Assembly (NCBI GenBank): GCA_030690165.1
Contig: JAUYHF010000009.1
Coordinates: forward strand, 1-64,000
Direction of reading: 5' to 3'
Length of the DNA: 64,000 nt
From: Deltaproteobacteria bacterium
GTDB taxonomy: Bacteria > Desulfobacterota > GWC2-55-46 > UBA9637
Shown here: piece after piece, positions 1 to 8,596 of the stretch
Position numbering within the stretch: the first letter of the stretch is position 1
Layout: every line of letters begins with the position of its first letter
Program-made: the position numbers and the translations under genes
The notes under the pieces: model-generated
Database searches by the model: none
What the model was told of the DNA's origin: nothing
What the model saw: the letters and a program-made list of their open reading frames with translations, nothing else

Positions 1-65
1 GCAAGTCTTACTGCTTCTTCCTTAAACTGCTTATCGTATTTCCTGTTCACTTTCCTTTCTTGCAT
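1..65 (-). CDS. IS3-family transposase OrfA, N-terminal fragment
   Basis: Reading leftwards from an ATG at 63-65, the protein begins MQERKVNRKYDKQFKEEAV, the typical start of the helix-turn-helix OrfA of IS3/IS911-type elements, which binds the element ends. A strong ribosome-binding site (AGGAGGTG on the minus strand, about 69-77) sits just upstream and fixes the start. The gene leaves the window after about 21 codons, so neither the rest of OrfA nor OrfB with its DDE catalytic core can be seen. Confidence 0.7.
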   Translation of the reverse strand, partial: MQERKVNRKYDKQFKEEAVRL

Positions 66-77
66 TTCACACCTCCT

Positions 78-105
78 TAGGTTATATGATTCTACTATAA
101 CCTAA
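78..105. repeat. Perfect 9-bp inverted repeat in IS leader
   Basis: TTAGGTTAT at 78-86 is mirrored exactly by ATAACCTAA at 97-105, with an 11-base loop. It lies directly upstream of the OrfA ribosome-binding site inside the IS end. It could be a hairpin limiting read-in translation or a transposase-binding site; the sequence alone does not decide. Confidence 0.5.
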
Positions 106-121
106 CCCTTTGGTGTGTCCA

Positions 122-880
122 CTATTTCGGGGGAGGTGCAAAAATGAATCCTTCCCATACAAAGAACTTTCCGTCTTTGTCATTACTATCAGCCATTCGC
201 CTATAGTTTAGGTGCATTTCTTTTGCTTTCTTTTCTAAACCTGCCACTGGCATTCCAATAACTACCAGTTGATTAAATGCCTCAACCTGCTTTTTTGCCC
301 ACTCTACCTTCAGTTCCGCGTAGATGAAAAGAATACAGGTAAAAATTATGAAGGCGAGAACAGCTTTAGCGAAGAACTTCAATACTCTGCGCAGAAATGT
401 CGGTTGTGACTTTATCAGGGGCTCATGGTTCATTGCGTTGCCCCCGAATTCACGCACTATATCCGTTAAAGACCCACGATAGCACCAGACAATCCAGCAA
501 ATGAAATAAAGCGCCATAGATACCTTTAAATTTTCCCATCTCAACATTTGGTTGCCAACAGCGGAATGATAAAGCCAATAAACCCAATCTACAGCAAACA
601 TCGCTGGCACGAGAGCAGCCACTACACGTAAAGGCCACGCATGAGGTCTAAATCGAATTGAGTTGTATATCGTAATCACGCTCCAAGGTGCAAAAACATA
701 CGTAAGCCCACCCATGATGAGGCTGATTCCTACATCCCAATCACATATGTCGTAGTACACCGCACCGTAGAGGAGCCAGAGCATCCCTATGCCGAAGGTG
801 GCAAGTTTCCAAGGGCGCCGCAATTCGCTGAAGTATTTCCTGTCGGGCAGGAAGGTAATTAAGATATTCTTTTCTGTCAT
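122..880 (-). CDS. Multi-pass membrane protein of unknown function, 3' end truncated by IS
   Basis: I do not recognise the family. From the proposed ATG at 880 (MTEKNILITFLPDRKYF) the protein has about five hydrophobic segments, consistent with an inner-membrane protein, followed by a roughly 50-residue soluble tail. A longer reading from 976 exists, but its first 32 residues are polar and low complexity, so the internal ATG is preferred; neither start has a convincing ribosome-binding site. The last residues (APPPK) and the TAG stop are encoded by the terminal repeat of the neighbouring IS3-type element, so the true C-terminus is probably lost. The 5' side is flanked by an IS256-type element, which may have removed its promoter. 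Confidence 0.5.
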   Translation of the reverse strand: MTEKNILITFLPDRKYFSELRRPWKLATFGIGMLWLLYGAVYYDICDWDVGISLIMGGLTYVFAPWSVITIYNSIRFRPHAWPLRVVAALVPAMFAVDWVYWLYHSAVGNQMLRWENLKVSMALYFICWIVWCYRGSLTDIVREFGGNAMNHEPLIKSQPTFLRRVLKFFAKAVLAFIIFTCILFIYAELKVEWAKKQVEAFNQLVVIGMPVAGLEKKAKEMHLNYRRMADSNDKDGKFFVWEGFIFAPPPK

Positions 881-983
881 TTTGTTTCTTTTGTTGCACA
901 ACCAATTATTGACCAGTTTCTTGACTTTATCGGAATTCTCATGCCGTGTCAAACAAGACAACAAACAAGAAAACAAGGTAATG

Positions 984-2177
984 TCAATTATTATGTGTCA
1001 GTAAGAAAGGGGTATTAGTTCCCTCCTTTTTGTTTTCATAGGTAAATACAGCATACAGTATTCTTTCCATACTCGTTCTGTCGCTGAACACACCCATAGG
1101 TCTTGTCCTTCTCCTTACCTCTCTAAACCTCCTCTCTATTGCGTTCGTCGTCCTTACAGCTTTCCTTACAGGTTCTTCCTTGAATCTAAAAAAGGTAAGA
1201 AGAGCATCAATATCCTTTCTTAAGCAAAGAACTGCTTTAGGATATATCCTCTCCCATTTATCGGCAAATACCCTTGCGCTGCTTCTTGCCTTCCTTTCAT
1301 CCTTTGCCCTGTATATCCTCCGAAGGTCTTTCTTTACCTCTTCCGTATCCTTCTTCTTTACCTTGTTAATGATATTTCTCATCTTATGCGCCCAGCATCT
1401 CTGGATTGGAATATCAGGATATACAGTCTTTAGGGCTGCAAGAAGCCCTTTGCCTCCATCAACACATAGAACATCTGTTCCTTCTCCGAGAAGTCCTCTC
1501 TTATACAGGTTTGTAAGAAACCTCTCCCATTCAGCCTCGCTTTCGCTTCCTGCAATATAAAAGTCTATAACCTCTTTCTTTAAATCATGCCGTATACCTA
1601 ATGCTACAAGGACAATCTTCTTTATTGCCCCAACTCCTGTCTTTTTTGTTAGCACAACACCATCAAGGATTATGGCCTTATACTTATCCGCAAGTCTGCG
1701 CCTGTGAAATGCCTCTACTGCCTTGTCAAGGGTCTTGGCTACTATTGATACAGTGGATGGGCTTATCCTCTCTCCCAGCACGCTTAATAGCGCTTCGCCT
1801 ACTTTGCGAGTGGATAGCCCAAGAACAAAACAACCCAGAATCATCTGGTCTATATCTGGGCTGCGTCTTGCATATGCCTTGAGAACAGATATGGCGCTGA
1901 ATGTCCTTGTCCTGGGAACATCCAGCTCTATATCTCCAAGCCCTGTTAGAAGATGCCTTGAGTAATAACCGTTCCTGCGGTCATAGATACCTTGATTGGA
2001 TATCTCAAGGAACTGCCGTTCCAGATAAGCAGCCATCCTGTCCTCTATTACTTGTTTAACCGCCTTCCTGCCTTCTTCCTTCCAATCGTTCTCTTTCCAC
2101 TGGTGATAGTCAATATTCATTTCCTTGACTATCCTTACTGCCTGTGCATAATTCTCTATTGTGGCTCTTTGAGTCAT
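984..2177 (-). CDS. IS256-family (mutator-type) transposase
   Basis: This 397-residue DDE transposase is full length for the family. Likely catalytic residues are D172 (ILDGV), D240 (CVDGGKG) and E348 (NAIERRF), and the family C-x2-H motif is at C261/H264 (RCWAHK). The start ATG at 2177 follows a strong ribosome-binding site (AAGGAGGATACCCC). The C-terminus is odd: codons for TPFLLT run through the left inverted repeat, and the TGA stop (984-986) lies outside the element in flanking DNA. The protein should recognise the terminal repeats and move the element; whether the copy is active is not known. Confidence 0.93.
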   Translation of the reverse strand: MTQRATIENYAQAVRIVKEMNIDYHQWKENDWKEEGRKAVKQVIEDRMAAYLERQFLEISNQGIYDRRNGYYSRHLLTGLGDIELDVPRTRTFSAISVLKAYARRSPDIDQMILGCFVLGLSTRKVGEALLSVLGERISPSTVSIVAKTLDKAVEAFHRRRLADKYKAIILDGVVLTKKTGVGAIKKIVLVALGIRHDLKKEVIDFYIAGSESEAEWERFLTNLYKRGLLGEGTDVLCVDGGKGLLAALKTVYPDIPIQRCWAHKMRNIINKVKKKDTEEVKKDLRRIYRAKDERKARSSARVFADKWERIYPKAVLCLRKDIDALLTFFRFKEEPVRKAVRTTNAIERRFREVRRRTRPMGVFSDRTSMERILYAVFTYENKKEGTNTPFLLTHNN

Positions 2178-2242
2178 GGGGTATCCTCCTTTTGTTTTGG
2201 TATTGGCTTACCATGGAGATACCCCTTTCTTGCTTCTGACAC
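995..2242 (-). mobile_element. Complete IS256-family insertion sequence
   Basis: A transposase gene is bounded by imperfect terminal inverted repeats. The left end (995-1015) reads GTGTCAGTAAGAAAGGGGTAT. The right end (2219-2242) is its reverse complement with a 3-base indel. Both ends finish in CTGACAC at the outer edge. IS256-type elements usually make 8-9 bp target duplications, but no matching duplication is visible in the two flanks, which suggests old insertion, deletion at one side, or recombination between copies. Confidence 0.8.
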
Positions 2243-2275
2243 AAGAAATAATACATTACCATTTTTATAACAAAC

Positions 2276-2303
2276 TTGACAACCGGCAAAACCATGCTAC
2301 AAT
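2276..2303 (+). promoter_or_regulatory. Sigma70-type promoter for the SmbP-like gene
   Basis: TTGACA (2276-2281) and TACAAT (2298-2303) are separated by 16 bases, a near-consensus housekeeping promoter. The predicted start, about 2310, lies roughly 70 bases upstream of the SmbP-like ATG at 2379. The promoter sits just outside the IS256 right end and therefore appears native. Confidence 0.65.
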
Positions 2304-2378
2304 AATTTTCGTTCAAAATACATTAACCCCATAAGCCCTCACCGGAAGGGAGGCGGGGAAGTATTAAGGAGGCAGGAC

Positions 2379-2672
2379 ATGAAACGACACATGGCATTAG
2401 GTTTATTTTTAGCCATTTTTATGGCTATGGCATTCAGCCTGGCGAACCCCGCAGCATCCTTGGCAGTGGGTGAAGAACATGCAATAGAAGGGGTGAAACA
2501 TGCAAAAGAGGGTGTAATGCATCTAAAGGAGGCTATAAAGCACCTTGAAGAGGGTCTCAAGCAGAATAGCAATCCTCATGCAAAATCGGCTATGGAGCAT
2601 GCAAAAGAAGCCGTCAATCACGCTGAACAAGCAATACTCCATGGCGAGGAGGCTTCTGGAAAGAAAAAATAA
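2379..2672 (+). CDS. SmbP-like small periplasmic metal-binding protein
   Basis: This 97-residue protein has an N-terminal signal peptide (residues 1 to about 29, ending near ASLA) and a mature part made of amphipathic helical repeats. Histidines occur at 34, 41, 48, 55 and again at 67, 74, 81, 88: two blocks of four with exact 7-residue spacing. Each lies in a unit such as VKHAKEG or IKHLEEG. This matches the organisation of SmbP, the small metal-binding periplasmic protein described from Nitrosomonas europaea, which binds Cu and other divalent metals. A clear ribosome-binding site (AAGGAGG) precedes the ATG, and the gene has its own promoter and a candidate terminator. Metal specificity is unknown. 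Confidence 0.75.
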   Translation: MKRHMALGLFLAIFMAMAFSLANPAASLAVGEEHAIEGVKHAKEGVMHLKEAIKHLEEGLKQNSNPHAKSAMEHAKEAVNHAEQAILHGEEASGKKK

Positions 2673-2696
2673 TGGGGTTAATTGCCTTATAATCAA

Positions 2697-2737
2697 CAGC
2701 CCTGAGGGGTTTCATAACCTTGGGGCTGTATAGTTTT
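2697..2737 (+). terminator. Candidate rho-independent terminator after SmbP-like gene
   Basis: CAGCCCTGAGG (2697-2707) pairs imperfectly with CCTTGGGGCTG (2718-2728), followed by a short T run at 2733-2737. It lies 25 bases after the SmbP-like stop and before the next gene, so it would separate the two transcription units. The stem has two mismatches, hence moderate confidence. Confidence 0.5.
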
Positions 2738-2807
2738 TAGAGTATATGCAACAATGAACCTCCCCGCAGCAAGCTGCGATATATTAAAATTTAAGAGAGG
2801 TCTAAAT

Positions 2808-3344
2808 ATGAAAATAGATTTGCAAATCACTGCCCGCAATTTTGAGATTACTGAGCTTATAAGAGAACAAATCAAGGAAAGAGCGGAAAAATTAGACAGC
2901 TTTTATAGCCGCATTATGCGCTGCAGGGTCGTGGTGGAGGTTCCTCATCACCATAAACATAAGGGTATTTTGTATGATGTTCATATCTACATAACAGTGC
3001 CTGGCGGAGAATTGGCAATAAAACGCGAGCCGAATGAAGATATCTCTGTGGCAATAAGGGATGCCTTTGACGCAGCGCGCCGCCAATTAGAGGACTATTC
3101 CAGAAAACAGCGTGGTGATACAAAACGGCACGATGAAATTCCTTCTGCCATGATAAGCGCCATATTTCCTGACAAAGGCTACGGCTTCATCACTACATCG
3201 AATGGCAGGGAAATATATTTTCATGAAAACAGCGTGCTGAACAACGAGTTTAAGCGCCTGAAGATTGGCGCAGGGGTGCATTTTGCGGAAGAACAAGGAG
3301 AAAAAGGACCGCAGGCCAGCACTGTAAAGGTGATAGGGAAATAA
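2808..3344 (+). CDS. HPF/RaiA ribosome-hibernation domain fused to cold-shock domain
   Basis: From the ATG at 2808 (ribosome-binding site AGAGAGGT) this is a 178-residue protein. Residues 1-100 resemble HPF/RaiA (YfiA), which binds the 30S decoding centre in stationary phase; residues about 112-178 form a cold-shock domain with RNP1-like KGYGFI and RNP2-like IYFHEN. The fusion is known in databases as ribosome-associated protein plus CSD, and should link ribosome dormancy to RNA binding. An in-frame extension to 2754 is rejected because it lacks a ribosome-binding site and adds non-family residues. The gene stands alone between an SmbP-like gene and a convergent DUF1499 gene. Confidence 0.85.
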   Translation: MKIDLQITARNFEITELIREQIKERAEKLDSFYSRIMRCRVVVEVPHHHKHKGILYDVHIYITVPGGELAIKREPNEDISVAIRDAFDAARRQLEDYSRKQRGDTKRHDEIPSAMISAIFPDKGYGFITTSNGREIYFHENSVLNNEFKRLKIGAGVHFAEEQGEKGPQASTVKVIGK

Positions 3345-3369
3345 AAGTTTACACCCGTCATATACAGTC

Positions 3370-3399
3370 AATAAGCCCAGCCCTATGGGCGGGGTTATT
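3370..3399. terminator. Hairpin between convergent genes
   Basis: AATAAGCCCAGCCC pairs with GGGCGGGGTTATT around a TAT loop. It lies between the HPF-CSD stop and the convergent DUF1499 stop codon, which it overlaps. There is no long T run, so it may work as a weak bidirectional terminator or simply protect 3' ends. Confidence 0.4.
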
Positions 3400-4186
3400 A
3401 ACCCACTTTTTTCAGGAATTTCTGTATCCTCCTTGCGTTGGTACCCACATCGCTTATACCAACCCTTGAGACTGATCGGATGTCAATACGGCTCCCGGCT
3501 CCTTCGGATATGATTCTCACCACAATGTCATCTTTAAATCCGAACCAGTATGTTGTATCAGTTGCCTCTATGCGCCCCTCTGCCTGATTTGCTTCAACGA
3601 TCTGCCAGCCCATATTAACTGCCGCTGAGACAGCCCTCTGAAAGGCCTCATCCGGTGGAACAGTAAGCGCCAATGGACCTATGTCCGGGTAGCCGGCACG
3701 CTGTTGAGCGGCAATCTCCCTGCCTCCGTAATCTGATGGATTGAGCGCATCTCTTCTCATGGGAAGGATTGCCTTAAAAGATGGAGGATTCTCTGTATCC
3801 GTAGTGATGTCATGAATCCTCGGAACAGTCTGAGCCTTTATCTTCCACTGCCACAGGGTTCCGGCAACAGGAAGGGTGATGAGCAGGCCTGTCAGCGCAA
3901 TAGCAAAACTCAACCGTGCACCAATGAACCCTGACCAGGCACACCCGAGCAGCGACAACCCTGCCGCAACAAGGCTTGCATAACCGCTGTATTTAAGAAT
4001 AGCAAGCCCTGTCCTGAAATGCCACCATCCCCAGCGGCTGCCGAAGCCTGCCAGTATAACAGCAGATACTGCCAATATCGATATGAAAAAACAGATGAAT
4101 ACTAAACCGGTAAGCGCAGTATATCGCTGATTAGGTCGTCCTGTTGTAGCATTTGGTTTCCCATTTGTGTATATATCTTTGGGCAT
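3398..4186 (-). CDS. DUF1499 domain membrane protein
   Basis: This 262-residue protein has three hydrophobic segments in residues about 25-120 (a short multi-pass membrane region), followed by a DUF1499 domain. The domain is recognised by its layout: the SDYGG... start, a long amphipathic helix (DEAFQRAVSAAVNMGW), a strand pair ending in YWFGFKDD, and the C-terminal block VGTNARRIQKFLKKV. The biochemical function of DUF1499 is unknown. The gene is transcribed away from the peptide-transporter operon and appears to be a single-gene unit. Confidence 0.8.
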   Translation of the reverse strand: MPKDIYTNGKPNATTGRPNQRYTALTGLVFICFFISILAVSAVILAGFGSRWGWWHFRTGLAILKYSGYASLVAAGLSLLGCAWSGFIGARLSFAIALTGLLITLPVAGTLWQWKIKAQTVPRIHDITTDTENPPSFKAILPMRRDALNPSDYGGREIAAQQRAGYPDIGPLALTVPPDEAFQRAVSAAVNMGWQIVEANQAEGRIEATDTTYWFGFKDDIVVRIISEGAGSRIDIRSVSRVGISDVGTNARRIQKFLKKVG

Positions 4187-4425
4187 ATTTGTTTAGGCAC
4201 AGCGCTGGTCTGAGCATTTTGCAACTGCTCCTAATCACCGTGGTGACATTTTTTTTGCATTCTGTTTAAGAATATAGACTCTTGTAAATTTATAGCACAA
4301 TAAATCAATAGTGCAAGCAATAAAATTGAGCGCCGTGTCCTTTCTCCATGCAGGATCGACTGGAAAGAGTCGTGGTCTTTGTGAAACAGATGAGCAGTGG
4401 CAACATTATAGAAGGTTTTTATTAA
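4187..4425. other. Intergenic stretch with a short palindrome
   Basis: About 240 bases separate the DUF1499 start from the dppF stop. TCACCGTGGTGA (4235-4246) is a perfect palindrome followed on the plus strand by a run of T. No plus-strand gene ends here, so it is more likely an operator near the DUF1499 promoter than a terminator. I see no further gene. Confidence 0.3.
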
Positions 4426-5388
4426 TCAAAGCGGGAAATGGCAGGCAGCCAATCTACTATCCCGCCTTGGCATTAAAAGAGGCGCTTCTATTCTGCACCT
4501 CTCCTGCGCATATATACATCTTGTATGAAATACGCACCCAGACGGCGGATTTATGGGGCTTGGTATCTCACCTTTAAGTATAATCCTTTTCTTCTTTTTA
4601 TTTGGATCTGGTATTGGAACTGCTGATAACAGCGCTTCTGTATATGGATGCACAGGATGGCTGTAGATTTCTTTGGATGTCGCTATCTCCATAATCTTTC
4701 CCAGATACATGACTGCAACCCTGTCGCTCAGATATTCCACAACCCTTAAATCGTGAGCAATAAAGAGGTATGTCAGGTTAAACTCTTTCTGCAAATCCTT
4801 AAAGAGATTTATAATCTGCGCCTGGATTGAAACATCAAGAGCAGAGATTGGCTCATCTGCTATAATAAACTTCGGGTTCAGTGCAATTGCCCTGGCAATA
4901 CCGATCCTCTGCCTCTGTCCGCCGCTGAATTCATGGGGATAGAGCGAGATGGAATTCTTTGGAAGGCCGACAATGTCAATAAGCTGCTTGACCTTTTCTG
5001 TTTTCTCCACGCCTTTCGCTATACCATGAATGGTCAATGCCTCTCCTATAATCTCTCCAACAGGCATCCTTGGATTAAGAGATGCGTAAGGGTCCTGAAA
5101 GATAATCTGCAAGTCCCTTCTTACGGATTTAAGCTCCTTTGATTTTAGATGGGTTATATCTCTGCCATCAAAGATTATATTGCCAGATGTCGGTTCAATA
5201 AGCCTTGCAACAACACGGCCAAGGGTAGACTTGCCACATCCGCTCTCACCAACAAGGCCGAATGTCTCCCCTTTTTCTACGGAAAGACTCACACCGTCAA
5301 CCGCATAAACAACCCCGTCGGTTTTCTTAAAAATACCGCCCCGTGCAGGAAAATACTTTGTGATATTATTTAGTGTGAGCAGTGGCAT
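4426..5388 (-). CDS. dppF: Peptide ABC transporter ATP-binding protein, DppF/OppF type
   Basis: The 320-residue ATPase has a Walker A motif (GESGCGKST), Q-loop ([10 protein letters not shown]), ABC signature (SGGQRQR), Walker B ([11 protein letters not shown]) and the oligopeptide-transporter C-terminal extension with its cysteine cluster (GCVFHTRC...). It energises uptake of di/oligopeptides with DppA, B, C and D. Its partner dppD normally lies immediately upstream, but here about 4.7 kb with an RND efflux pair separates them. Unless expressed from an internal promoter, it depends on readthrough of that insert. The assignment to DppF rather than OppF is by order and general similarity. Confidence 0.92.
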   Translation of the reverse strand: MPLLTLNNITKYFPARGGIFKKTDGVVYAVDGVSLSVEKGETFGLVGESGCGKSTLGRVVARLIEPTSGNIIFDGRDITHLKSKELKSVRRDLQIIFQDPYASLNPRMPVGEIIGEALTIHGIAKGVEKTEKVKQLIDIVGLPKNSISLYPHEFSGGQRQRIGIARAIALNPKFIIADEPISALDVSIQAQIINLFKDLQKEFNLTYLFIAHDLRVVEYLSDRVAVMYLGKIMEIATSKEIYSHPVHPYTEALLSAVPIPDPNKKKKRIILKGEIPSPINPPSGCVFHTRCIYAQERCRIEAPLLMPRRDSRLAACHFPL

Positions 5389-5409
5389 AATGTAATCTGT
5401 TTTCCCCCT

Positions 5410-5523
5410 TTACACATGTTGCTCTTTGGAAATGTAGGAATACACAGCAGGGATCACATACAGGGTCAGGGCGCTGGCGAAGGACATACCGCCAACAACG
5501 GCAATACCCGTATAAACGACAGC
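5410..5523 (-). pseudogene. C-terminal fragment of a second RND efflux pump
   Basis: Directly downstream of the complete RND pump gene's stop codon, the minus strand reads about 37 codons (AVVYTGIAVVGG..., ...ALTLYVIPAVYSYISKEQ) that match the last transmembrane helix and tail of HAE1-type RND pumps, ending in TAA at 5410-5412. There is no start codon. The intact pump already has its own C-terminus, so this is the leftover 3' end of another RND gene. It pairs with the fragment at 9960-10091 on the far side of the efflux operon. Confidence 0.75.
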
Positions 5524-5524
5524 T

Positions 5525-8500
5525 TTAGTCATCGCCAGCCAGCTTAAGTGGCCCGCTTCCCGAAAAGCGATCAAGGTAGAGGTATATCACAGGTGTGATG
5601 AAAAGTGTGATCACCTGCGAGAACAACAATCCACCTACTACTGCAAGACCCAGCGGCTGACGCAGCTCGGCACCAGCGCCTAAGCCCATGGCGATAGGCA
5701 GCGCACCCATCATCGCCGCCAAGGTGGTCATCATTATCGGGCGGAAACGCAGCAGACATGCAGTTCGGATTGCCACACTTGGCGCCATTCCTTCGTTGCG
5801 TTGGGCGTTAATCGCAAAGTCGATCATCATGATGGCATTTTTTTTGACGATACCGATTAACATCAAAATGCCGATCATAGCGATAATCGAAATATCCATG
5901 TTAAACAGCCACAACATTGCCAGTGCGCCGACTGCGGCCGAGGGCAGCCCGGCAAGAATCGTGATCGGGTGGATATAGCTCTCGTACAAGACACCCAGCA
6001 GCACATAGATCACCACTAGCGCGACGGCGATCAGCATTACCTGGCTAGTCTGCGAGGACTGGAATGCAGCGGCATCGCCGCTGTAGCTGGTGAGAATGCT
6101 CACTGGCAGATTGAGTTCGTGCTTGAACTGTTCTATGCGCTTGGATGCGTCGCCCAGTGCCGTGCCAGGCGCGAGGTTGAAGGAAATAGTGAGTGCTGCA
6201 AGCTGCCCAGCGTGATTGATCGAGATTGGTCCCACTTCGCGCTCGACGGTCGCAACGCTCGATAATGGAACCAGAGTGCCGTTCTTTGCGCGCACATATA
6301 TTTTGTTGAAGGCGCTCTCGTCGGTGCGATCTTCGGCAACAGCCTGCATGATGACCTGATAGCTGTCGCTGGAAGTGTATATCGTCGAAACCTGGCGCTC
6401 GCCGAAAGCACTGTAGAGTGTAGAACGGATATCCGCGATCTGCACACCCAGCAGGTTGGCCTTGTCGCGGTTGATATTGAGGCGCGCCTGTAAACCCTTC
6501 AGCTGCGAATCGCTGGCAACATCGCGGAAGATCGCGTCCTCGCGCATGCGCGCCATCAGGCCATCGGATGCTGCACGTAGTTCTTCGGCGCGCACGCTGC
6601 GCATGACATACTGATAGCGGCTCTTGCTGATACGGCTGCCAAGCCTGAGGTTTTGAATGGGGTTGATGAAAACATTGACACCTGGGATGACGCGCACATC
6701 ACGGCGCAAATTTTCGATCACCTTGTCCATAGGCGAACGCTCGCGGCGCAGCTTGAGATCCATGAACAGGCGCCCGCTGTTGTTGTCGCTGGCGTTGACA
6801 ACGAGCGTATCAACAGCTGGATTGGCGCGAATCACATCGCCCGTACGTTGCAACAGTTCGACCATGGCTGGAAAGGAAATATCCTCGACCGCCTCCACCG
6901 TAATGATAGCCTGACCGATATCCTCATTGGGAAAGAAACCCTTGGGCAAGAGCAGGAACAGAGCGACGGTAGCGACGAAGGTGCCGACCGCTATGCCAAG
7001 CACCACACGGCTGTGGCGCAATGCCCAGTCAAGCAGGTGTTCGTAGAACGTCCGCATTTTGGTGAATGCATAATCGAACCATGCTGTCCATTTCAGGACG
7101 CGCCCTTCGGTCTCATGCTGAACCAGATAGCGGCTGGCCAGCATTGGTATCAAAGTGAGCGACACCACGGCCGACACGAGAACAGCAACTCCCACCACAG
7201 CAGCGAACTCATGGAACAGCAACCCGATCACGCCTGGCATGAAGAAAATTGGGATGAACACCGCCACCAGCGAGAGGGATATTGAAATGATGGTAAAGCC
7301 CATTTCTCTCGACCCTTGCAGTGCGGCCTGCATCGGCGGTATGCCTTTCTCTACATGGCGCACAATATTCTCGAGCACCATGATGGCATCATCCACCACC
7401 AGTCCGACCGCAAGGGTGATGGCGAGCAACGAAATGTTGTCAAGGCTGTAGCCGAAGGCGCTCATGAAAGCCACCGTACCCAACAGCGAAATAGGCAGAG
7501 ACAGCGCCGGAATGAATGTGGCGCTAAGCTTGCGCAGGAATAGGAAAATCACCAGCACGACAAGGGCGACGGTTATCATCAGTGTGACCTGTACGTCGTG
7601 AATCGAATTGCGGATTGACTCCGAGCGGTCAACGCGCAGCTTGAGTTGAACCGACGACGGCATTTGCGCGATGAGCTTGGGCAACGCCGCCTTGATCTTA
7701 TCCACCGTAACAACGGTGTTGGCGCCCGGTTGGCGCTGCACCGAAAGCGTGATGGCACGTTCGCCGTTAACCCAGCTTGCTGTCTTCACCGATTCCACGC
7801 TATCTTCGACCACCGCAACATCTGAGAGTCGCACCGGATTGCCGCCGGGGGCTATTGCTACAACCAGATTGGCAAATGCGGCGGCCTTGCCAAGCTGGCG
7901 GTTGGCCTGGATGATGAGCGTTTGGCGCGGCCCTTCTAACGTGCCGACAGGGGTGTTGGCGTTAGCGCTGCGCAATGCATTTGCGATGTCATCAACAGTC
8001 AGGTTGCGCGCCGCAAGCGCATCAGGACGTACTCGAATGCGTACGGCATATTTCTTCTGCCCGTTTATGTTTACCTGCGCTACGCCGGCAAACGTGGAAA
8101 GTGTCGGCGAAATAAGATCACTGGCGAAGCTGTTCAAATCCGATAGCGGCATCGAGGGTGATGTCAGGGTAAGGAAAATGATTGGTGCGTCAGCTGGGTT
8201 GACCTTTTGATAGGATGGCGGCGTGGTCATTTCCGTTGGCAGCGAGCGCTGCGCACGAAGCAACGCCGCCTGTACATCAATGGAGGCGCTGTCAATATTA
8301 CGGTCCTGATCGAATTCCAGCGTGATCGAGGTGTTGCCCAGCGTGCTCGTCGAGCTGATTACGGCCAGGCCAGAGATGGTGGAGAACTGGCGCTCGAGTT
8401 GCGTGGCCACCGAAGAGGCCATGGTTTCCGGACTGGCGCCGGGGAGCGTTGCTGTAACCGAGATGGTTGGGGTATCGTAAGTAGGCAACGCGGCAATGGG

Positions 8501-8596
8501 TAAGCTGCTGTAGGCAAGGATACCGGCAACTACAACGGCTGCCGACAACAGCACCGTCATCACCGGGCGACGGATGCACAACTCAGAGATGTTCAT
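5525..8596 (-). CDS. RND-type (HAE1/AcrB-like) multidrug efflux pump
   Basis: This 1023-residue inner-membrane proton antiporter is full length. It begins MNISELCIRRPV and carries the family TM4 signature GLVVDDAIMVLENI, with the paired aspartates of the proton relay, and the TM10 motif GIVKKNAIMMIDFA with the relay lysine. Two large periplasmic loops lie between TM1-2 and TM7-8. It overlaps its adaptor gene by ATGA, showing translational coupling. Closest in feel to MdtB/MdtC-type pumps. No outer-membrane TolC gene is present nearby. The gene is distinctly GC-rich (GCG, GGC, CGC codons) compared with flanking genes, which suggests recent transfer, perhaps from a proteobacterium. Confidence 0.93.
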   Translation of the reverse strand: MNISELCIRRPVMTVLLSAAVVVAGILAYSSLPIAALPTYDTPTISVTATLPGASPETMASSVATQLERQFSTISGLAVISSTSTLGNTSITLEFDQDRNIDSASIDVQAALLRAQRSLPTEMTTPPSYQKVNPADAPIIFLTLTSPSMPLSDLNSFASDLISPTLSTFAGVAQVNINGQKKYAVRIRVRPDALAARNLTVDDIANALRSANANTPVGTLEGPRQTLIIQANRQLGKAAAFANLVVAIAPGGNPVRLSDVAVVEDSVESVKTASWVNGERAITLSVQRQPGANTVVTVDKIKAALPKLIAQMPSSVQLKLRVDRSESIRNSIHDVQVTLMITVALVVLVIFLFLRKLSATFIPALSLPISLLGTVAFMSAFGYSLDNISLLAITLAVGLVVDDAIMVLENIVRHVEKGIPPMQAALQGSREMGFTIISISLSLVAVFIPIFFMPGVIGLLFHEFAAVVGVAVLVSAVVSLTLIPMLASRYLVQHETEGRVLKWTAWFDYAFTKMRTFYEHLLDWALRHSRVVLGIAVGTFVATVALFLLLPKGFFPNEDIGQAIITVEAVEDISFPAMVELLQRTGDVIRANPAVDTLVVNASDNNSGRLFMDLKLRRERSPMDKVIENLRRDVRVIPGVNVFINPIQNLRLGSRISKSRYQYVMRSVRAEELRAASDGLMARMREDAIFRDVASDSQLKGLQARLNINRDKANLLGVQIADIRSTLYSAFGERQVSTIYTSSDSYQVIMQAVAEDRTDESAFNKIYVRAKNGTLVPLSSVATVEREVGPISINHAGQLAALTISFNLAPGTALGDASKRIEQFKHELNLPVSILTSYSGDAAAFQSSQTSQVMLIAVALVVIYVLLGVLYESYIHPITILAGLPSAAVGALAMLWLFNMDISIIAMIGILMLIGIVKKNAIMMIDFAINAQRNEGMAPSVAIRTACLLRFRPIMMTTLAAMMGALPIAMGLGAGAELRQPLGLAVVGGLLFSQVITLFITPVIYLYLDRFSGSGPLKLAGDD

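Larger units (their letters stand above)
1..140 (-). mobile_element. IS3-family element, 5' end only (cut by window edge)
   Basis: The minus strand carries the start of an IS3-type OrfA. Outside it lies a terminal sequence that on the minus strand begins TGCACCTCCCCCGAAATAG and continues GTGGACAC, which resembles IS3-family ends; the outer end is therefore placed near position 140. Between end and gene, a perfect 9-bp inverted repeat (78-86 and 97-105) overlaps the expected promoter/leader region. The family call rests on the OrfA start and the TG...GTGGACA-type end. Exact boundaries and group are inferred, because only about 140 bases are visible. Confidence 0.65.

Noticed and set aside
2754-2807. 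Upstream extension of the HPF-CSD protein
   Set aside because: It adds 18 residues without a ribosome-binding site, while the ATG at 2808 has one and matches the family start.
4235-4256. Palindrome plus T run as a terminator
   Set aside because: The T run follows on the plus strand, but no plus-strand gene ends there; an operator is as likely.
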